Shown here in pieces: positions 7,665 through 15,817 of a DNA stretch of 64,000 nt. This DNA is from RBG-16-66-20 sp052386675. GTDB lineage: Bacteria; Pseudomonadota; Gammaproteobacteria; Burkholderiales; SG8-39. The notes beneath the pieces are model-generated. The model was not told where the DNA came from. It made no database searches and saw only the letters and a program-made list of their open reading frames with translations. Position 1 is the stretch's first letter. Each line of letters opens with the position of its first letter. The translations under genes were made by a program, and so were the position numbers. The DNA lies in contig JBQTJX010000030.1 of assembly GCA_052386675.1 (NCBI GenBank), positions 62,001-126,000 of the forward strand, written 5' to 3'.

Positions 7665-9348
7665 AGACACCTTGTTTGAAGGGTTCGACGCCGACGCGAT
7701 GCACCACGTCGACGAAACGTTCGTGTTCGCTGTCGCGCAGCGCGAGGTAGGTCTGGATCAGGCGCTCGATGACGTCGGGTACCTCGGCGCGCGCGACCGC
7801 TGGTCCGATCACCCGGCCCAGTGCGGCCGGCGCGCCGGAAATCGTGGTCTGTCCCTGATTTCCGCCGATCTCGACCTGGTACCACTCCTCGCCGTTCTTA
7901 TCCACGCCGAGGATGCCGATGTGGCCGACGTGGTGGTGGCCGCAGGCGTTCATGCAGCCGGAGATGTTCAGGTCCAGCTCGCCGATGTCGTGCAGGTAGT
8001 CCAGGTCCTCGAACTGGCGCTGGATGTCCTCGGCCACCGGAATGGACTTCGCGTTCGCCAGCGCGCAGAAGTCCCCGCCCGGGCACGAGATGATGTTGGT
8101 GAGGAGTCCGATGTTGGGCGTCGCCAGCCCGAGTTCCCTCAGTTCCTGCCAGAGCCCGTGCAGCTCGGCCTGGCGCACGTCGGCGAACACCAGGTTCTGC
8201 TCGTGGGTGACCCGCAGTTCGCCGAAGGAGTAGCAATCCGCGAGGTCGGCGATGCGCTCCATCTGTTCCGAGGTGACGTCCCCCGGCGGCACGCCGGTCT
8301 TTTTCAGGGACACGGTCACCGCGGCGTAGCCCGGCTGGCGATGGGGATGCACGTTGCGACCGCGCCAGGCATTGAACGGCGTCTTCGACTTCGGGTAGGC
8401 GATGTCGCGCAAGGTCGCGTAGGCCGGGCGCGTGAACCGACCCTGGATCCGGCGCAGTTCGGCTTCGGTCACGGTCGCCGGGCCGTCCCTGAGGTTCGCC
8501 CACTCCGCGTCGACCTCCTTGCGAAACGCCTCGATGCCGCGCGTCCTGACCAGAGCCTTGATGCGCGCCTTGTGGATGTTGTCGCGCCGCCCGTGGCGGT
8601 TGTACACCCGCAGAATGGCGTCCAGGTAGGTCAGCAGGTGCGGCCAGGGCAGGAATTCGCGGATGACCTGGCCGACGATGGGCGTGCGGCCAAGCCCGCC
8701 GCCGACGATGACGCGAAAGCCGATCTCCCCCTCGGCATCGCGGACCGCGTGCAGCCCGATGTCGTGCACGAAGGTGGCGGCGCGGTCCGCCACCGCGCCG
8801 TTGACCGCGATCTTGAATTTACGCGGCAGGTAGTTGAATTCTGGATGGAAGGTGGACCACTGCCGGATCAGCTCGCACCAGGCGAAGGAATCCACGATCT
8901 CGTCCGGCGCCACGCCCGCGAAATGGTCCGTGGTGGTGTTGCGCACGCAGTTGCCCGAGGTCTGGATCGCGTGCAGCTGCACCGTGGCCAGCTCGGCGAG
9001 GATGTCCGGCACCTGCTCCAGCTTCGGCCAGTTGAGTTGCAGGTTCTGGCGCGTGGAGAAGTGGCCGTAGCCGCGGTCGTAGCGGCGCGCAATGTCGGCG
9101 AGCTTGCGCAACTGCTTTGCGGACAGCAGTCCGTAGGGAATGGCGATACGCAGCATCGGCGCGTAGCGCTGCACGTACAGGCCGTTCCTCAGGCGCAAGG
9201 CGCGGAAATCGTCCTCGGCGAGCTTGCCCTCCAGGAAGCGAAGGGTCTGGTCGCGGAACTGGGCCACGCGCTCGTCCACCAGGCGCTGGTCGATGTCGTC
9301 GTAGAGGTACACGGGCCCGGATGCTACGGGGAAGTGATATTCTTTCAA
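7612..9348 (-). CDS. Assimilatory sulfite/nitrite reductase hemoprotein
   Basis: The 578-residue enzyme has the duplicated ferredoxin-like/siroheme architecture. The [4Fe-4S]-siroheme cysteines are visible in CPGGDFC and, after about 35 residues, CMNACG; further siroheme contacts appear in HFSTRQNLQL. It reduces sulfite to sulfide (or nitrite to ammonia) with six electrons. The context of cobA, cbiX, DUF934 and divergent cysB points to sulfite. Residues 496-504 (GNQGQTTIS) are encoded by an in-frame copy of a dispersed repeat (7837-7863). The start is uncertain: TTG at 9348 has no clear Shine-Dalgarno, and GTG at 9312 is possible. Confidence 0.9.
   Translation of the reverse strand: MKEYHFPVASGPVYLYDDIDQRLVDERVAQFRDQTLRFLEGKLAEDDFRALRLRNGLYVQRYAPMLRIAIPYGLLSAKQLRKLADIARRYDRGYGHFSTRQNLQLNWPKLEQVPDILAELATVQLHAIQTSGNCVRNTTTDHFAGVAPDEIVDSFAWCELIRQWSTFHPEFNYLPRKFKIAVNGAVADRAATFVHDIGLHAVRDAEGEIGFRVIVGGGLGRTPIVGQVIREFLPWPHLLTYLDAILRVYNRHGRRDNIHKARIKALVRTRGIEAFRKEVDAEWANLRDGPATVTEAELRRIQGRFTRPAYATLRDIAYPKSKTPFNAWRGRNVHPHRQPGYAAVTVSLKKTGVPPGDVTSEQMERIADLADCYSFGELRVTHEQNLVFADVRQAELHGLWQELRELGLATPNIGLLTNIISCPGGDFCALANAKSIPVAEDIQRQFEDLDYLHDIGELDLNISGCMNACGHHHVGHIGILGVDKNGEEWYQVEIGGNQGQTTISGAPAALGRVIGPAVARAEVPDVIERLIQTYLALRDSEHERFVDVVHRVGVEPFKQGVYGTLDQRPTARRSALAA
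7837..7863. repeat. Half copy of dispersed repeat inside the sulfite reductase gene
   Basis: This 27-base block reads GGAAATCGTGGTCTGTCCC then TGATTTCC. It differs from the right arm of the palindrome at 10371-10397 at only two positions. It is in phase with the reductase frame (codon starts at 7863) and encodes GNQGQTTIS, which sits where the family usually has a GG-x-DG-x-LSG-like turn. The copy is therefore tolerated as coding sequence. Confidence 0.8.
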
Positions 9349-9385
9349 AGACTATTAAGTTAATCCTATATATCATTGTGGAATT

Positions 9386-10330
9386 ATGAAGCTGCAACAA
9401 CTCCGCTACCTCTCGGAGGTCGCCCGACGCGACCTCAATGTCTCGGCGGCGGCCGAGGCCCTGTTCACCTCCCAGCCCGGGGTCAGCAAGCAGATCAAGG
9501 CGCTGGAGGACGAGCTCGGGGTCGAAATTTTCGTGCGCAACGGCAAGCGGTTGGTCGCGGTGACCGAACCGGGCCGCGCGGTGATCGCCATTGCCGAGCG
9601 CATGCTGGCCGATGCCGCAAACATGAAGCGAGCCGGCGCGGACTTCGCCTCAGAGGGCGCGGGCACCCTCACCATCGCCACCACCCATACGCAGGCGCGC
9701 TACGCGCTGCCGCAGGCGGTAACCGCGTTCAAGCGCCGCTTTCCGAAGGTGCAACTGGTCATCCACCAGGGCAATCCGACGCAGATCTGCGAGCAGGTGG
9801 CGGCCGGCGAGGCCGACCTGTGCTTCGCCACCGAAGGCATCGACGAGCACCGCGCGCTGGTGTCGCTGCCCTGCTACCAGTGGAATCGCTGCGTGGTGGT
9901 GCCCCCGCGCCACCCGCTGCTGCGGGAGCGCAGCCTGACGCTGGAGGCCGTGGCGCGCCATCCCATCGTCACTTACGACTTCGCCTACGCCAACCGCTCG
10001 CTGGTGAATCGCGCCTTCGCGGCGCGCGGCCTCTCGCCGGAGGTGGTGCTCACCGCCTTCGATGCCGACGTCATCAAGACCTACGTCGGGCTCGGCCTGG
10101 GCGTGGGAATCCTGGCGGCCATGGCGTTCGACGCGCGCCGCGACCGGCCGTTGCGCGCGCTGGACGCGGCGCACCTGTTTCCGTCCTCGACTACGCGCCT
10201 GGGCATCAAGCGCGGCGCCTGGCTGCGGCGCTACACCTACGACTTCATCGAACTGTTCGCGCCCAGCCTGTCGCGCGACCTGGTGGAGAAGACCGTGCTG
10301 GAGAAGGCAAGCTCGAGCTACGAGCTGTGA
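9386..10330 (+). CDS. cysB: LysR-family regulator CysB
   Basis: This 314-residue LysR-type regulator starts MKLQQLRYLSEVARRDLNVS, the CysB/Cbl signature. The winged HTH (ALFTSQPGVSKQIKALEDELG) is followed by a substrate domain with TIATTHTQARYALP, which binds acetylserine/sulfate-type effectors in CysB. It is divergent from the sulfite reductase operon across only 37 bases, so one control region must serve both. An AT-rich stretch (TATATATCAT) before the ATG could contain the -10. It likely activates the divergent operon under sulfur limitation. Confidence 0.92.
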   Translation: MKLQQLRYLSEVARRDLNVSAAAEALFTSQPGVSKQIKALEDELGVEIFVRNGKRLVAVTEPGRAVIAIAERMLADAANMKRAGADFASEGAGTLTIATTHTQARYALPQAVTAFKRRFPKVQLVIHQGNPTQICEQVAAGEADLCFATEGIDEHRALVSLPCYQWNRCVVVPPRHPLLRERSLTLEAVARHPIVTYDFAYANRSLVNRAFAARGLSPEVVLTAFDADVIKTYVGLGLGVGILAAMAFDARRDRPLRALDAAHLFPSSTTRLGIKRGAWLRRYTYDFIELFAPSLSRDLVEKTVLEKASSSYEL

Positions 10331-10340
10331 AAAACAGGAA

Positions 10341-10394
10341 AATCAGGGACAGTCCACGATTTCCGGCAGTGGAAATCGTGGACTGTCCCTGATT
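10341..10394. repeat. Paired palindromic copy of the dispersed repeat, cysB/phaZ convergent gap
   Basis: Two perfect 24-base arms (10341-10364 and 10371-10394) flank the 6-base loop GGCAGT. The right arm contains the core AATCGTGGACTGTCCCTGAT. The element begins 11 bases after the cysB stop and lies before the convergent phaZ stop, so the long hairpin could act as a two-way transcription barrier. It resembles REP/MITE-type elements and has no coding capacity. Confidence 0.85.
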
Positions 10395-10420
10395 CCCTGA
10401 TTCCCTGATTTCCTGATTCC
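10387..10420. repeat. Tandem octamer repeat CCCTGATT
   Basis: CCCTGATT occurs three times in direct succession and is followed by the variant TCCTGATT. The first unit is the end of the palindromic repeat arm, so the array appears to have grown from the repeat terminus, probably by slippage. It runs to four bases before the phaZ stop codon. Confidence 0.8.
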
Positions 10421-10423
10421 GGC

Positions 10424-11656
10424 CTAGGCGTGGCGGCGGATGAAGTCGGCCACGCGCGGGTAGATCGTCTGGCGCCAGCGGCGGCCGGAGAAGATGCCGT
10501 AGTGGCCCGCGCCCGGGGCGACGTAGTGCTCCCGCCGCTCGCGCGGGATATTGAGGCACAACTGGTGCGCGGCCTCGGTCTGGCCGTTGCCGGAAATGTC
10601 GTCCAGCTCGCCTTCGATGGTCAGCAGCGCGGTCTTGCGGATCGCCTGCGGGCGCACAAGCTCGTCGCGCACGAACATGCGGCCCTTGGGCAGCGCGAAA
10701 TCCTGGAACACGGTCTTGATGGTGTCCAGGTAGTACTCCGCCGGCATGTCGAGCACCGCGTTGTACTCGTCGTAGAACTCGCGATGCCTTTCGGCCGAAT
10801 CGTCGTCGCCCTGCAGCAGGTGGCCGAAGTAGTCCCAGTGCGCGTCCATGTGGCGCGACGGGTTCATGGCGACGAAACCCATGTGCTGCAGGAACCCCGG
10901 GTAGACGCGGCGCATGTAGCCCGGGTACTTGGACGGCACGCGATGGATGACGTGGCGCTCGAACCAGGAGTACGGCTTCTGCATTGCCAGATTGTTGACC
11001 GCGGTCGGGCTGCGGCGCGCGTCAATCGGACCGCCCATCATCACCATGGTGCGCGGCGCGGTCTCGTCGCGTTCGGCCATCAGCGACACCGCCGCCAGCA
11101 CCGGCACCGTGGGCTGGCATACCGAAATCACGTTGATGTCGGGCGCCAGCTTGCCGATGAATTCGCGGATGTTGTCGACGTAGGTCGACAGGTGGAACGC
11201 GCCGTGGCTGAGCGGCACCATACGCGCGTCCAGCCAATCGGTGACCCAGACCTCGTGCGCGGGCAGCAGCGTACGCACGGTGTCGCGCAGCAGCGTGGCA
11301 TGGTGCCCGGACAACGGCGTCACGAGCAAGACCTTCGGGTCATTGCGGGGCGCATCCAGCTCGCGCCGGAAGTGCAGCAAGTTGCAGAACGGCTTTGCCT
11401 CGGCGACCTCGACGTGCACCGGCACCTCGCGCTCGCCGGCGGAGGCAGACACGCGGGTCGAGGCGATGTCCCAGAGCGGTTTCTCGTAGCGTTGCGTGAC
11501 GCGCAGGAACAGGTCGCTGGAGGCCGCCATGCGGCGCGCCATCGGGGTGTAGCTGAAGGGGCTGAACGGGTGGGCGAACCAGCCACGGGAAAGTTCGGCG
11601 GCATGCCGCCAGGGCCCGAGCATTGTGTGCTGCGCTTCGTACAGGCTGTAGAGCAA
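10424..11656 (-). CDS. phaZ: Intracellular polyhydroxyalkanoate depolymerase PhaZ
   Basis: From the TTG at 11656 the protein is 410 residues, matching the family length and its usual start (MLYSLYEAQ). The frame stays open to a GTG at 11710, but that extension has no family features; GGAGG lies four bases before the TTG. The catalytic cysteine of PhaZa1-type enzymes is visible in VCQPTVPV (Cys180), and GAGHYGIFSG near the C terminus carries the histidine. The enzyme mobilises stored poly(3-hydroxybutyrate) granules, which implies PHA metabolism elsewhere in the genome. Confidence 0.9.
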   Translation of the reverse strand: MLYSLYEAQHTMLGPWRHAAELSRGWFAHPFSPFSYTPMARRMAASSDLFLRVTQRYEKPLWDIASTRVSASAGEREVPVHVEVAEAKPFCNLLHFRRELDAPRNDPKVLLVTPLSGHHATLLRDTVRTLLPAHEVWVTDWLDARMVPLSHGAFHLSTYVDNIREFIGKLAPDINVISVCQPTVPVLAAVSLMAERDETAPRTMVMMGGPIDARRSPTAVNNLAMQKPYSWFERHVIHRVPSKYPGYMRRVYPGFLQHMGFVAMNPSRHMDAHWDYFGHLLQGDDDSAERHREFYDEYNAVLDMPAEYYLDTIKTVFQDFALPKGRMFVRDELVRPQAIRKTALLTIEGELDDISGNGQTEAAHQLCLNIPRERREHYVAPGAGHYGIFSGRRWRQTIYPRVADFIRRHA

Positions 11657-11764
11657 CGAGCCTCCGAGAGCCGAAGGTAACCGGATGGTTATAGCAGATT
11701 TTTGACGCACCGCCGCATAACCACGGAGATCCGGGTTCTACCCCCGAAAGCGTATTCTTCCGCC

Positions 11765-14191
11765 ATGAAGCTGCTCCTTCGCCTCCCGGTTTGGTCCGCC
11801 CTGGTGCTGGCCCTGCTCGCGGGCTTTGCATACGTTTACCTTCGGCAGTCCCTGCCCCAGACTTCAGGGGAAATTCGACTGCCGGGGCTGAGCGGCCCAG
11901 TCGAGGTCCTGCGTGACCGTTACGGCATCCCCCACATTCATGCCGCCAGCCCGGGCGATGCCAGTTTTGCGCTGGGCTTCGTGCACGCGCAGGACCGCCT
12001 CTGGCAGATGGAGATGAACCGGCGCATCGCCGCCGGGCGGCTCTCCGAAGTGGTTGGCAAGGGCGGTCTGGAAACGGACCGCTTCCTTCGGACGCTGGGC
12101 GTGCGCCGCTCGGCCGAAGCCAACCTCAAGGCACTCGACGCCGAGACGCGCGGGCTCCTGGAGGCCTACGCCGCGGGCGTCAACGCCTACCTCGCGACCA
12201 ATCCGGTGCTGCCGATCGAGTTCTGGCTCACCGGCGCGCGCCCGGAGCCCTGGCACCCGGCGGATTCGGTCGGCTGGATCAAGATGATGGCCTGGGACCT
12301 GGGCGGCAATTGGCGCAATGAAGTGCTGCGCATGCAACTGTCGAAGACCGTGCCCCTCGCGCGCATCCACCAGTTCGTCGCGCCGTATCCGGGAGAAGCG
12401 CCCCCGGACATCGCCGACCTGAAGACGCTGTACAAGGCGCTGGAGCGGGACGGGGTCCAGCTCGCAGGCGAGTTCCATCGCGTGGCAGAGGACCTGTCGC
12501 GCCTTGTCGCCTCGGCGCCCGGCGTCCCGCCCGAAGGCCTGGGGTCGAACAACTGGGTGGTCTCGGGCGAACGCAGCGCCTCGGGCAAGCCCCTGCTCGC
12601 GAACGATCCGCACCTGGGACTGACTGCACCGCCGGTCTGGTATTTCGCGCGCCTGTCCGCTCCAGGCCTGAACGTGATCGGGGCCACCCTGCCCGGCGTG
12701 CCTGCGGTGGTGCTCGGCCGCAACGACTACATGGCCTGGGGCTTCACCAACACCGGCCCGGACGTGCAGGACCTGTACATCGAAAAGCTCGACGCCTCGG
12801 GCGGCTACCTTGCGCCGGAGGGACCGCGCCAGTTCCAGGTGATCGAGGAGATCATCAAGGTGAAGGGCGCCGAGCCCGAGCGGCTGCGGGTGCGCGTCTC
12901 GCGGCACGGCCCGGTGATCTCGGACGTCTCGCGCCTGGTCCAGGACCAGGCGCCGCGCGGGCACGTGGTGGCCTTTGCCTGGACCGCGCTCGCCGAAGAC
13001 GACCTCACGCTGCAGGCGGCGCTCAAGTTCGCGCGCGCGCGCGACTGGGACGGTTTCCTCGCTGCGGCGCGCGACTTCCATTCACCGCAGCAGAACATGG
13101 TGTATGCCGACCTCGCGGGCAACATCGGCTTCGTTGCCGCGGGCCGGGTCCCGGTGCGCAGGCCCGAGAACGACCTCAAGGGTCTCGCGCCCGCGCCGGG
13201 GTGGCTGGCGAAGTACGACTGGGATGGCTACGTTCCGTTCGAGGAGCTGCCGCGCGCCTACAACCCGGCCAGCGGAATCCTGATGACCGCGAACCACAAG
13301 ATCACGCCGCCCGGCTACCGGCACTTCCTCGGCGCGGAGTGGCATCCGCCCTACCGCGCCGACCGCATCCAGTCGCTGCTGGAGGCGACGCCAAAGCATG
13401 ACGTGCGCAGTTTCGCCCGTGTGCAGGCCGACGTGGTGTCGCTGGCGATGCGCGAGCTGATGCCGAAGCTCGCCGCGACACGGCCGCGCAGCGACGAGGC
13501 GAAGCGCGCCCTCGCGATGCTCGGCAAGTGGGACGGCACCATGGCCGCGGACCGCGCCGAGCCGCTCATTGCGTGGGGCTGGTGGCGCGAGCTCGCCCGC
13601 AGCCTGTATGCCGACGAGTTGGGCGAGGCCTTCAAGTCCAACTGGCTGGCGCGCGCGCCTTTCGTCGCCAGCGTGCTCTCTGGCGAGGCCGCGGCCTGGT
13701 GCGACAACGTCACCACGCCGGCGGCTGAAACCTGCGAGGAAGTGCTCGCGGTTTCCCTGGAAGCCGCGCTCGCCGACCTGCGCCGCCGCTATGGCGCCGA
13801 CATGGCCGCCTGGCGCTGGGGCACGGCGCACGCCGCGCGCAGCGAGCACCGGCCGCTCGGCCGCCAGCCGCTGCTCGCGCGCCTGTTCGACATCGATGTC
13901 GCATCGCCCGGTGACACCTATACCGTGAACGTCGGGCGCAACAACATGAACGACGAGGCGCGGCCATTCGCCAACCGGCACGCGGCGAGCCTGCGTGCGG
14001 TGTACGACCTCTCCGACCTGGAGAAGTCGCTCTACATCCACTCCGGGGGACAGTCGGGCAACATGCTCTCCAGGCACTATGCCGATTTCAGCGAAGCCTG
14101 GGCGAAGACCGAGTACATCCCGATGGTGGCCGCGCGCCAGGCGGTCGAAGCCGCGCCGCACAACCTGCTCCGGCTCCTGCCGCTCAAATAG
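11765..14191 (+). CDS. Penicillin acylase family (S45) N-terminal nucleophile hydrolase
   Basis: This 808-residue protein has an N-terminal membrane anchor or signal (about residues 7-27). The A-chain motif GPVEVLRDRYGIPHIHA comes next, then the autoprocessing site GSNNWVVSG with the nucleophile serine at about residue 261. NDPHLGL, the conserved B-chain motif, follows. These periplasmic hydrolases cleave amides such as beta-lactam side chains or acyl-homoserine lactones; the natural substrate here is not evident. It is divergent from phaZ, and its last eight bases overlap the convergent gph gene. Confidence 0.88.
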   Translation: MKLLLRLPVWSALVLALLAGFAYVYLRQSLPQTSGEIRLPGLSGPVEVLRDRYGIPHIHAASPGDASFALGFVHAQDRLWQMEMNRRIAAGRLSEVVGKGGLETDRFLRTLGVRRSAEANLKALDAETRGLLEAYAAGVNAYLATNPVLPIEFWLTGARPEPWHPADSVGWIKMMAWDLGGNWRNEVLRMQLSKTVPLARIHQFVAPYPGEAPPDIADLKTLYKALERDGVQLAGEFHRVAEDLSRLVASAPGVPPEGLGSNNWVVSGERSASGKPLLANDPHLGLTAPPVWYFARLSAPGLNVIGATLPGVPAVVLGRNDYMAWGFTNTGPDVQDLYIEKLDASGGYLAPEGPRQFQVIEEIIKVKGAEPERLRVRVSRHGPVISDVSRLVQDQAPRGHVVAFAWTALAEDDLTLQAALKFARARDWDGFLAAARDFHSPQQNMVYADLAGNIGFVAAGRVPVRRPENDLKGLAPAPGWLAKYDWDGYVPFEELPRAYNPASGILMTANHKITPPGYRHFLGAEWHPPYRADRIQSLLEATPKHDVRSFARVQADVVSLAMRELMPKLAATRPRSDEAKRALAMLGKWDGTMAADRAEPLIAWGWWRELARSLYADELGEAFKSNWLARAPFVASVLSGEAAAWCDNVTTPAAETCEEVLAVSLEAALADLRRRYGADMAAWRWGTAHAARSEHRPLGRQPLLARLFDIDVASPGDTYTVNVGRNNMNDEARPFANRHAASLRAVYDLSDLEKSLYIHSGGQSGNMLSRHYADFSEAWAKTEYIPMVAARQAVEAAPHNLLRLLPLK

Positions 14192-14867
14192 TCCCGAGAA
14201 GCGCCGCGGCCTCGGCCAGGCTGTCGACCCTGGCATCGCATTGCAGGTCGCGCAGTTCGCGCCCTTCACGGTAACCGTAGCTGACGAGCACGAAACGGCA
14301 GCCCGCGGCGCGCGCCGCATCGCCGTCGTTGTCCGAGTCCCCGATCACGCAAGCCTGCGCCGGCTGCACGCCCAGCAGCTTGCAGGCGTGCAGGATCATC
14401 GCCGGATCCGGCTTGCGCGCACCCGCGGTGTCGCTGGTGGAAATGGCCTGGATGTGGCGCGCGATTCCCGCCTTCGCCAGCAGCGGCACCGTGAAGCGCA
14501 TCAGCTTGTTGGTGATGCAGGCGATGGCGAGGCCCTGCGCGCGCATCGCCTCCAGGCCCTCGATCACGCCGGGAAACGGCTGCGAGGCGGTACCGCTCAG
14601 GCGCTCGTAGTGCTTGGAGAATCGCGTCTGGGCCCGCATCATCAGCCGCGGCTCGGGCGGCCCGCCCAGCGACGTCTCGAGGCAGCGGCGGACCAGGAAC
14701 GCGACGCCCTTGCCGATGAAGTCGCGCGCCACCGCCGGGTCAACATGCGCCATCCCCAGGCTCTCCAGCATGGCGTTCGCCGCCGCAGCCAGGTCGGGCG
14801 CGGTGTCGAGCAGCGTGCCGTCGAGGTCGACGAGGACGGCGCGAACCGGGACCGATGCCCGGGTCAT
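14184..14867 (-). CDS. gph: Phosphoglycolate phosphatase, HAD family
   Basis: This 227-residue HAD phosphatase shows motif I in LVDLDGTLLDTAPDLA, motif II around CITNK, motif III at KPDPAMI and motif IV GDSDNDGDAARAAG. The helical cap lies between residues 20 and 90, as in Gph/PGP enzymes. It dephosphorylates 2-phosphoglycolate produced in DNA repair. A four-base overlap (ATGA) with the upstream EamA transporter makes it the last gene of a six-gene unit. The gene could also be a related small-substrate HAD phosphatase. Confidence 0.85.
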   Translation of the reverse strand: MTRASVPVRAVLVDLDGTLLDTAPDLAAAANAMLESLGMAHVDPAVARDFIGKGVAFLVRRCLETSLGGPPEPRLMMRAQTRFSKHYERLSGTASQPFPGVIEGLEAMRAQGLAIACITNKLMRFTVPLLAKAGIARHIQAISTSDTAGARKPDPAMILHACKLLGVQPAQACVIGDSDNDGDAARAAGCRFVLVSYGYREGRELRDLQCDARVDSLAEAAALLGTI

Positions 14868-15817
14868 GGCGCCTGTCCGCCCTGGTGCCGCAGGAAGAGG
14901 TTATTCGCCACCAGCGCGCTGATCACGAGCGCGGCGCCGCCGATCTCGATGGCGCTGAAGCTGCGCCCCAGCCCGGCCTCGATGCCGAACACCAGCACCG
15001 GCACCAGGTTGAGCATCAGCATCGCGTTCAGCGCCCCCAGGCGCTTGACCCCGTTGTTGAAGCCGAGCACGCCCAGCACCACGGTGAAGATGATGAAGTA
15101 GCCGAGCTGCCACTTGACCGACAGCACCTGCTCCAGCGCGGGCCACTCGGTCCAGCCCATCGAGATGGTCAGGACGTTGATCGCGATCAGCCCGAAGGTT
15201 CCGGGGATTGCGGTCAGCACCGTCATGCGCAGCGGCGACCAGCCCGCGAACTGTGTCCCCGCCTGGGTGTAGATCACCCAGCTCACCGCGCCGAGGAACA
15301 CCAGAAAATCGCCCCACAGCGTGGCGCCCGAATCGGCCACTCCGAGCACCAGCGCGAGCTCGCCCTTGGTCACCACCAGCAGCACCCCGCAGATGGCCGC
15401 CGCAACGCAGCCGATGGTGAACGGCGCCGGTCGTATTCCGCGCAGCAGCCACATCGCCATCGCCGTCATCGGTGTCTGCAGCGCCATGATGATGGAAGCA
15501 TGCTCCGGGCGCGTGTAGGCGAGGCCCAGCCAGACCAGGATGTTGAAGCCGCAGAAGCCGATGAGGCCGAACACCGCGGCCGGGACGAAGCGGCCGCCGT
15601 AGGACAGCGCGAGTCGGCCTTCCGCGATCCACAGGATGGCGATGAACAGCAGCACGCCGAAGGCGTAGCGGATGGAGCCGAGGAAGAACGCATCCAGCAC
15701 CGGCAGCGTGCGCTTGGCCACCGAGAACAGCGGCCCCCACGACAGGATCGCGATGCCCAGCCAGGCGAGGCCAGGCAGCAGGTTGGCGCGCGCGACCTGC
15801 CCGCCCCTCTCGCTCAG
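14864..15817 (-). CDS. EamA/DMT-family transporter, probable non-canonical CTG start
   Basis: This ten-helix drug/metabolite-transporter protein has two EamA repeats. The first conventional start is GTG at 15721, but that removes most of the first helix. The frame is open upstream and encodes LLPGLAWLGIAILSWGPLFSVAKR, a good EamA first helix. No ATG, GTG or TTG lies there, but CTG at 15817-15815 overlaps the fadD stop as CTGA with AAGG upstream. I place the start there by inference; 15721 is the conservative alternative. The substrate is unknown. Confidence 0.75.
   Translation of the reverse strand: MSERGGQVARANLLPGLAWLGIAILSWGPLFSVAKRTLPVLDAFFLGSIRYAFGVLLFIAILWIAEGRLALSYGGRFVPAAVFGLIGFCGFNILVWLGLAYTRPEHASIIMALQTPMTAMAMWLLRGIRPAPFTIGCVAAAICGVLLVVTKGELALVLGVADSGATLWGDFLVFLGAVSWVIYTQAGTQFAGWSPLRMTVLTAIPGTFGLIAINVLTISMGWTEWPALEQVLSVKWQLGYFIIFTVVLGVLGFNNGVKRLGALNAMLMLNLVPVLVFGIEAGLGRSFSAIEIGGAALVISALVANNLFLRHQGGQAP

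Noticed and set aside
10387..10420. CCCTGATT array as a CRISPR-like structure
   Set aside because: Units are eight bases with no spacers and derive from the end of a palindromic repeat. No cas genes are present.
13082..14320. Long minus-strand open frame opposite the penicillin-acylase-family gene
   Set aside because: No recognisable domain, while the plus-strand protein has complete S45 motifs through this stretch.
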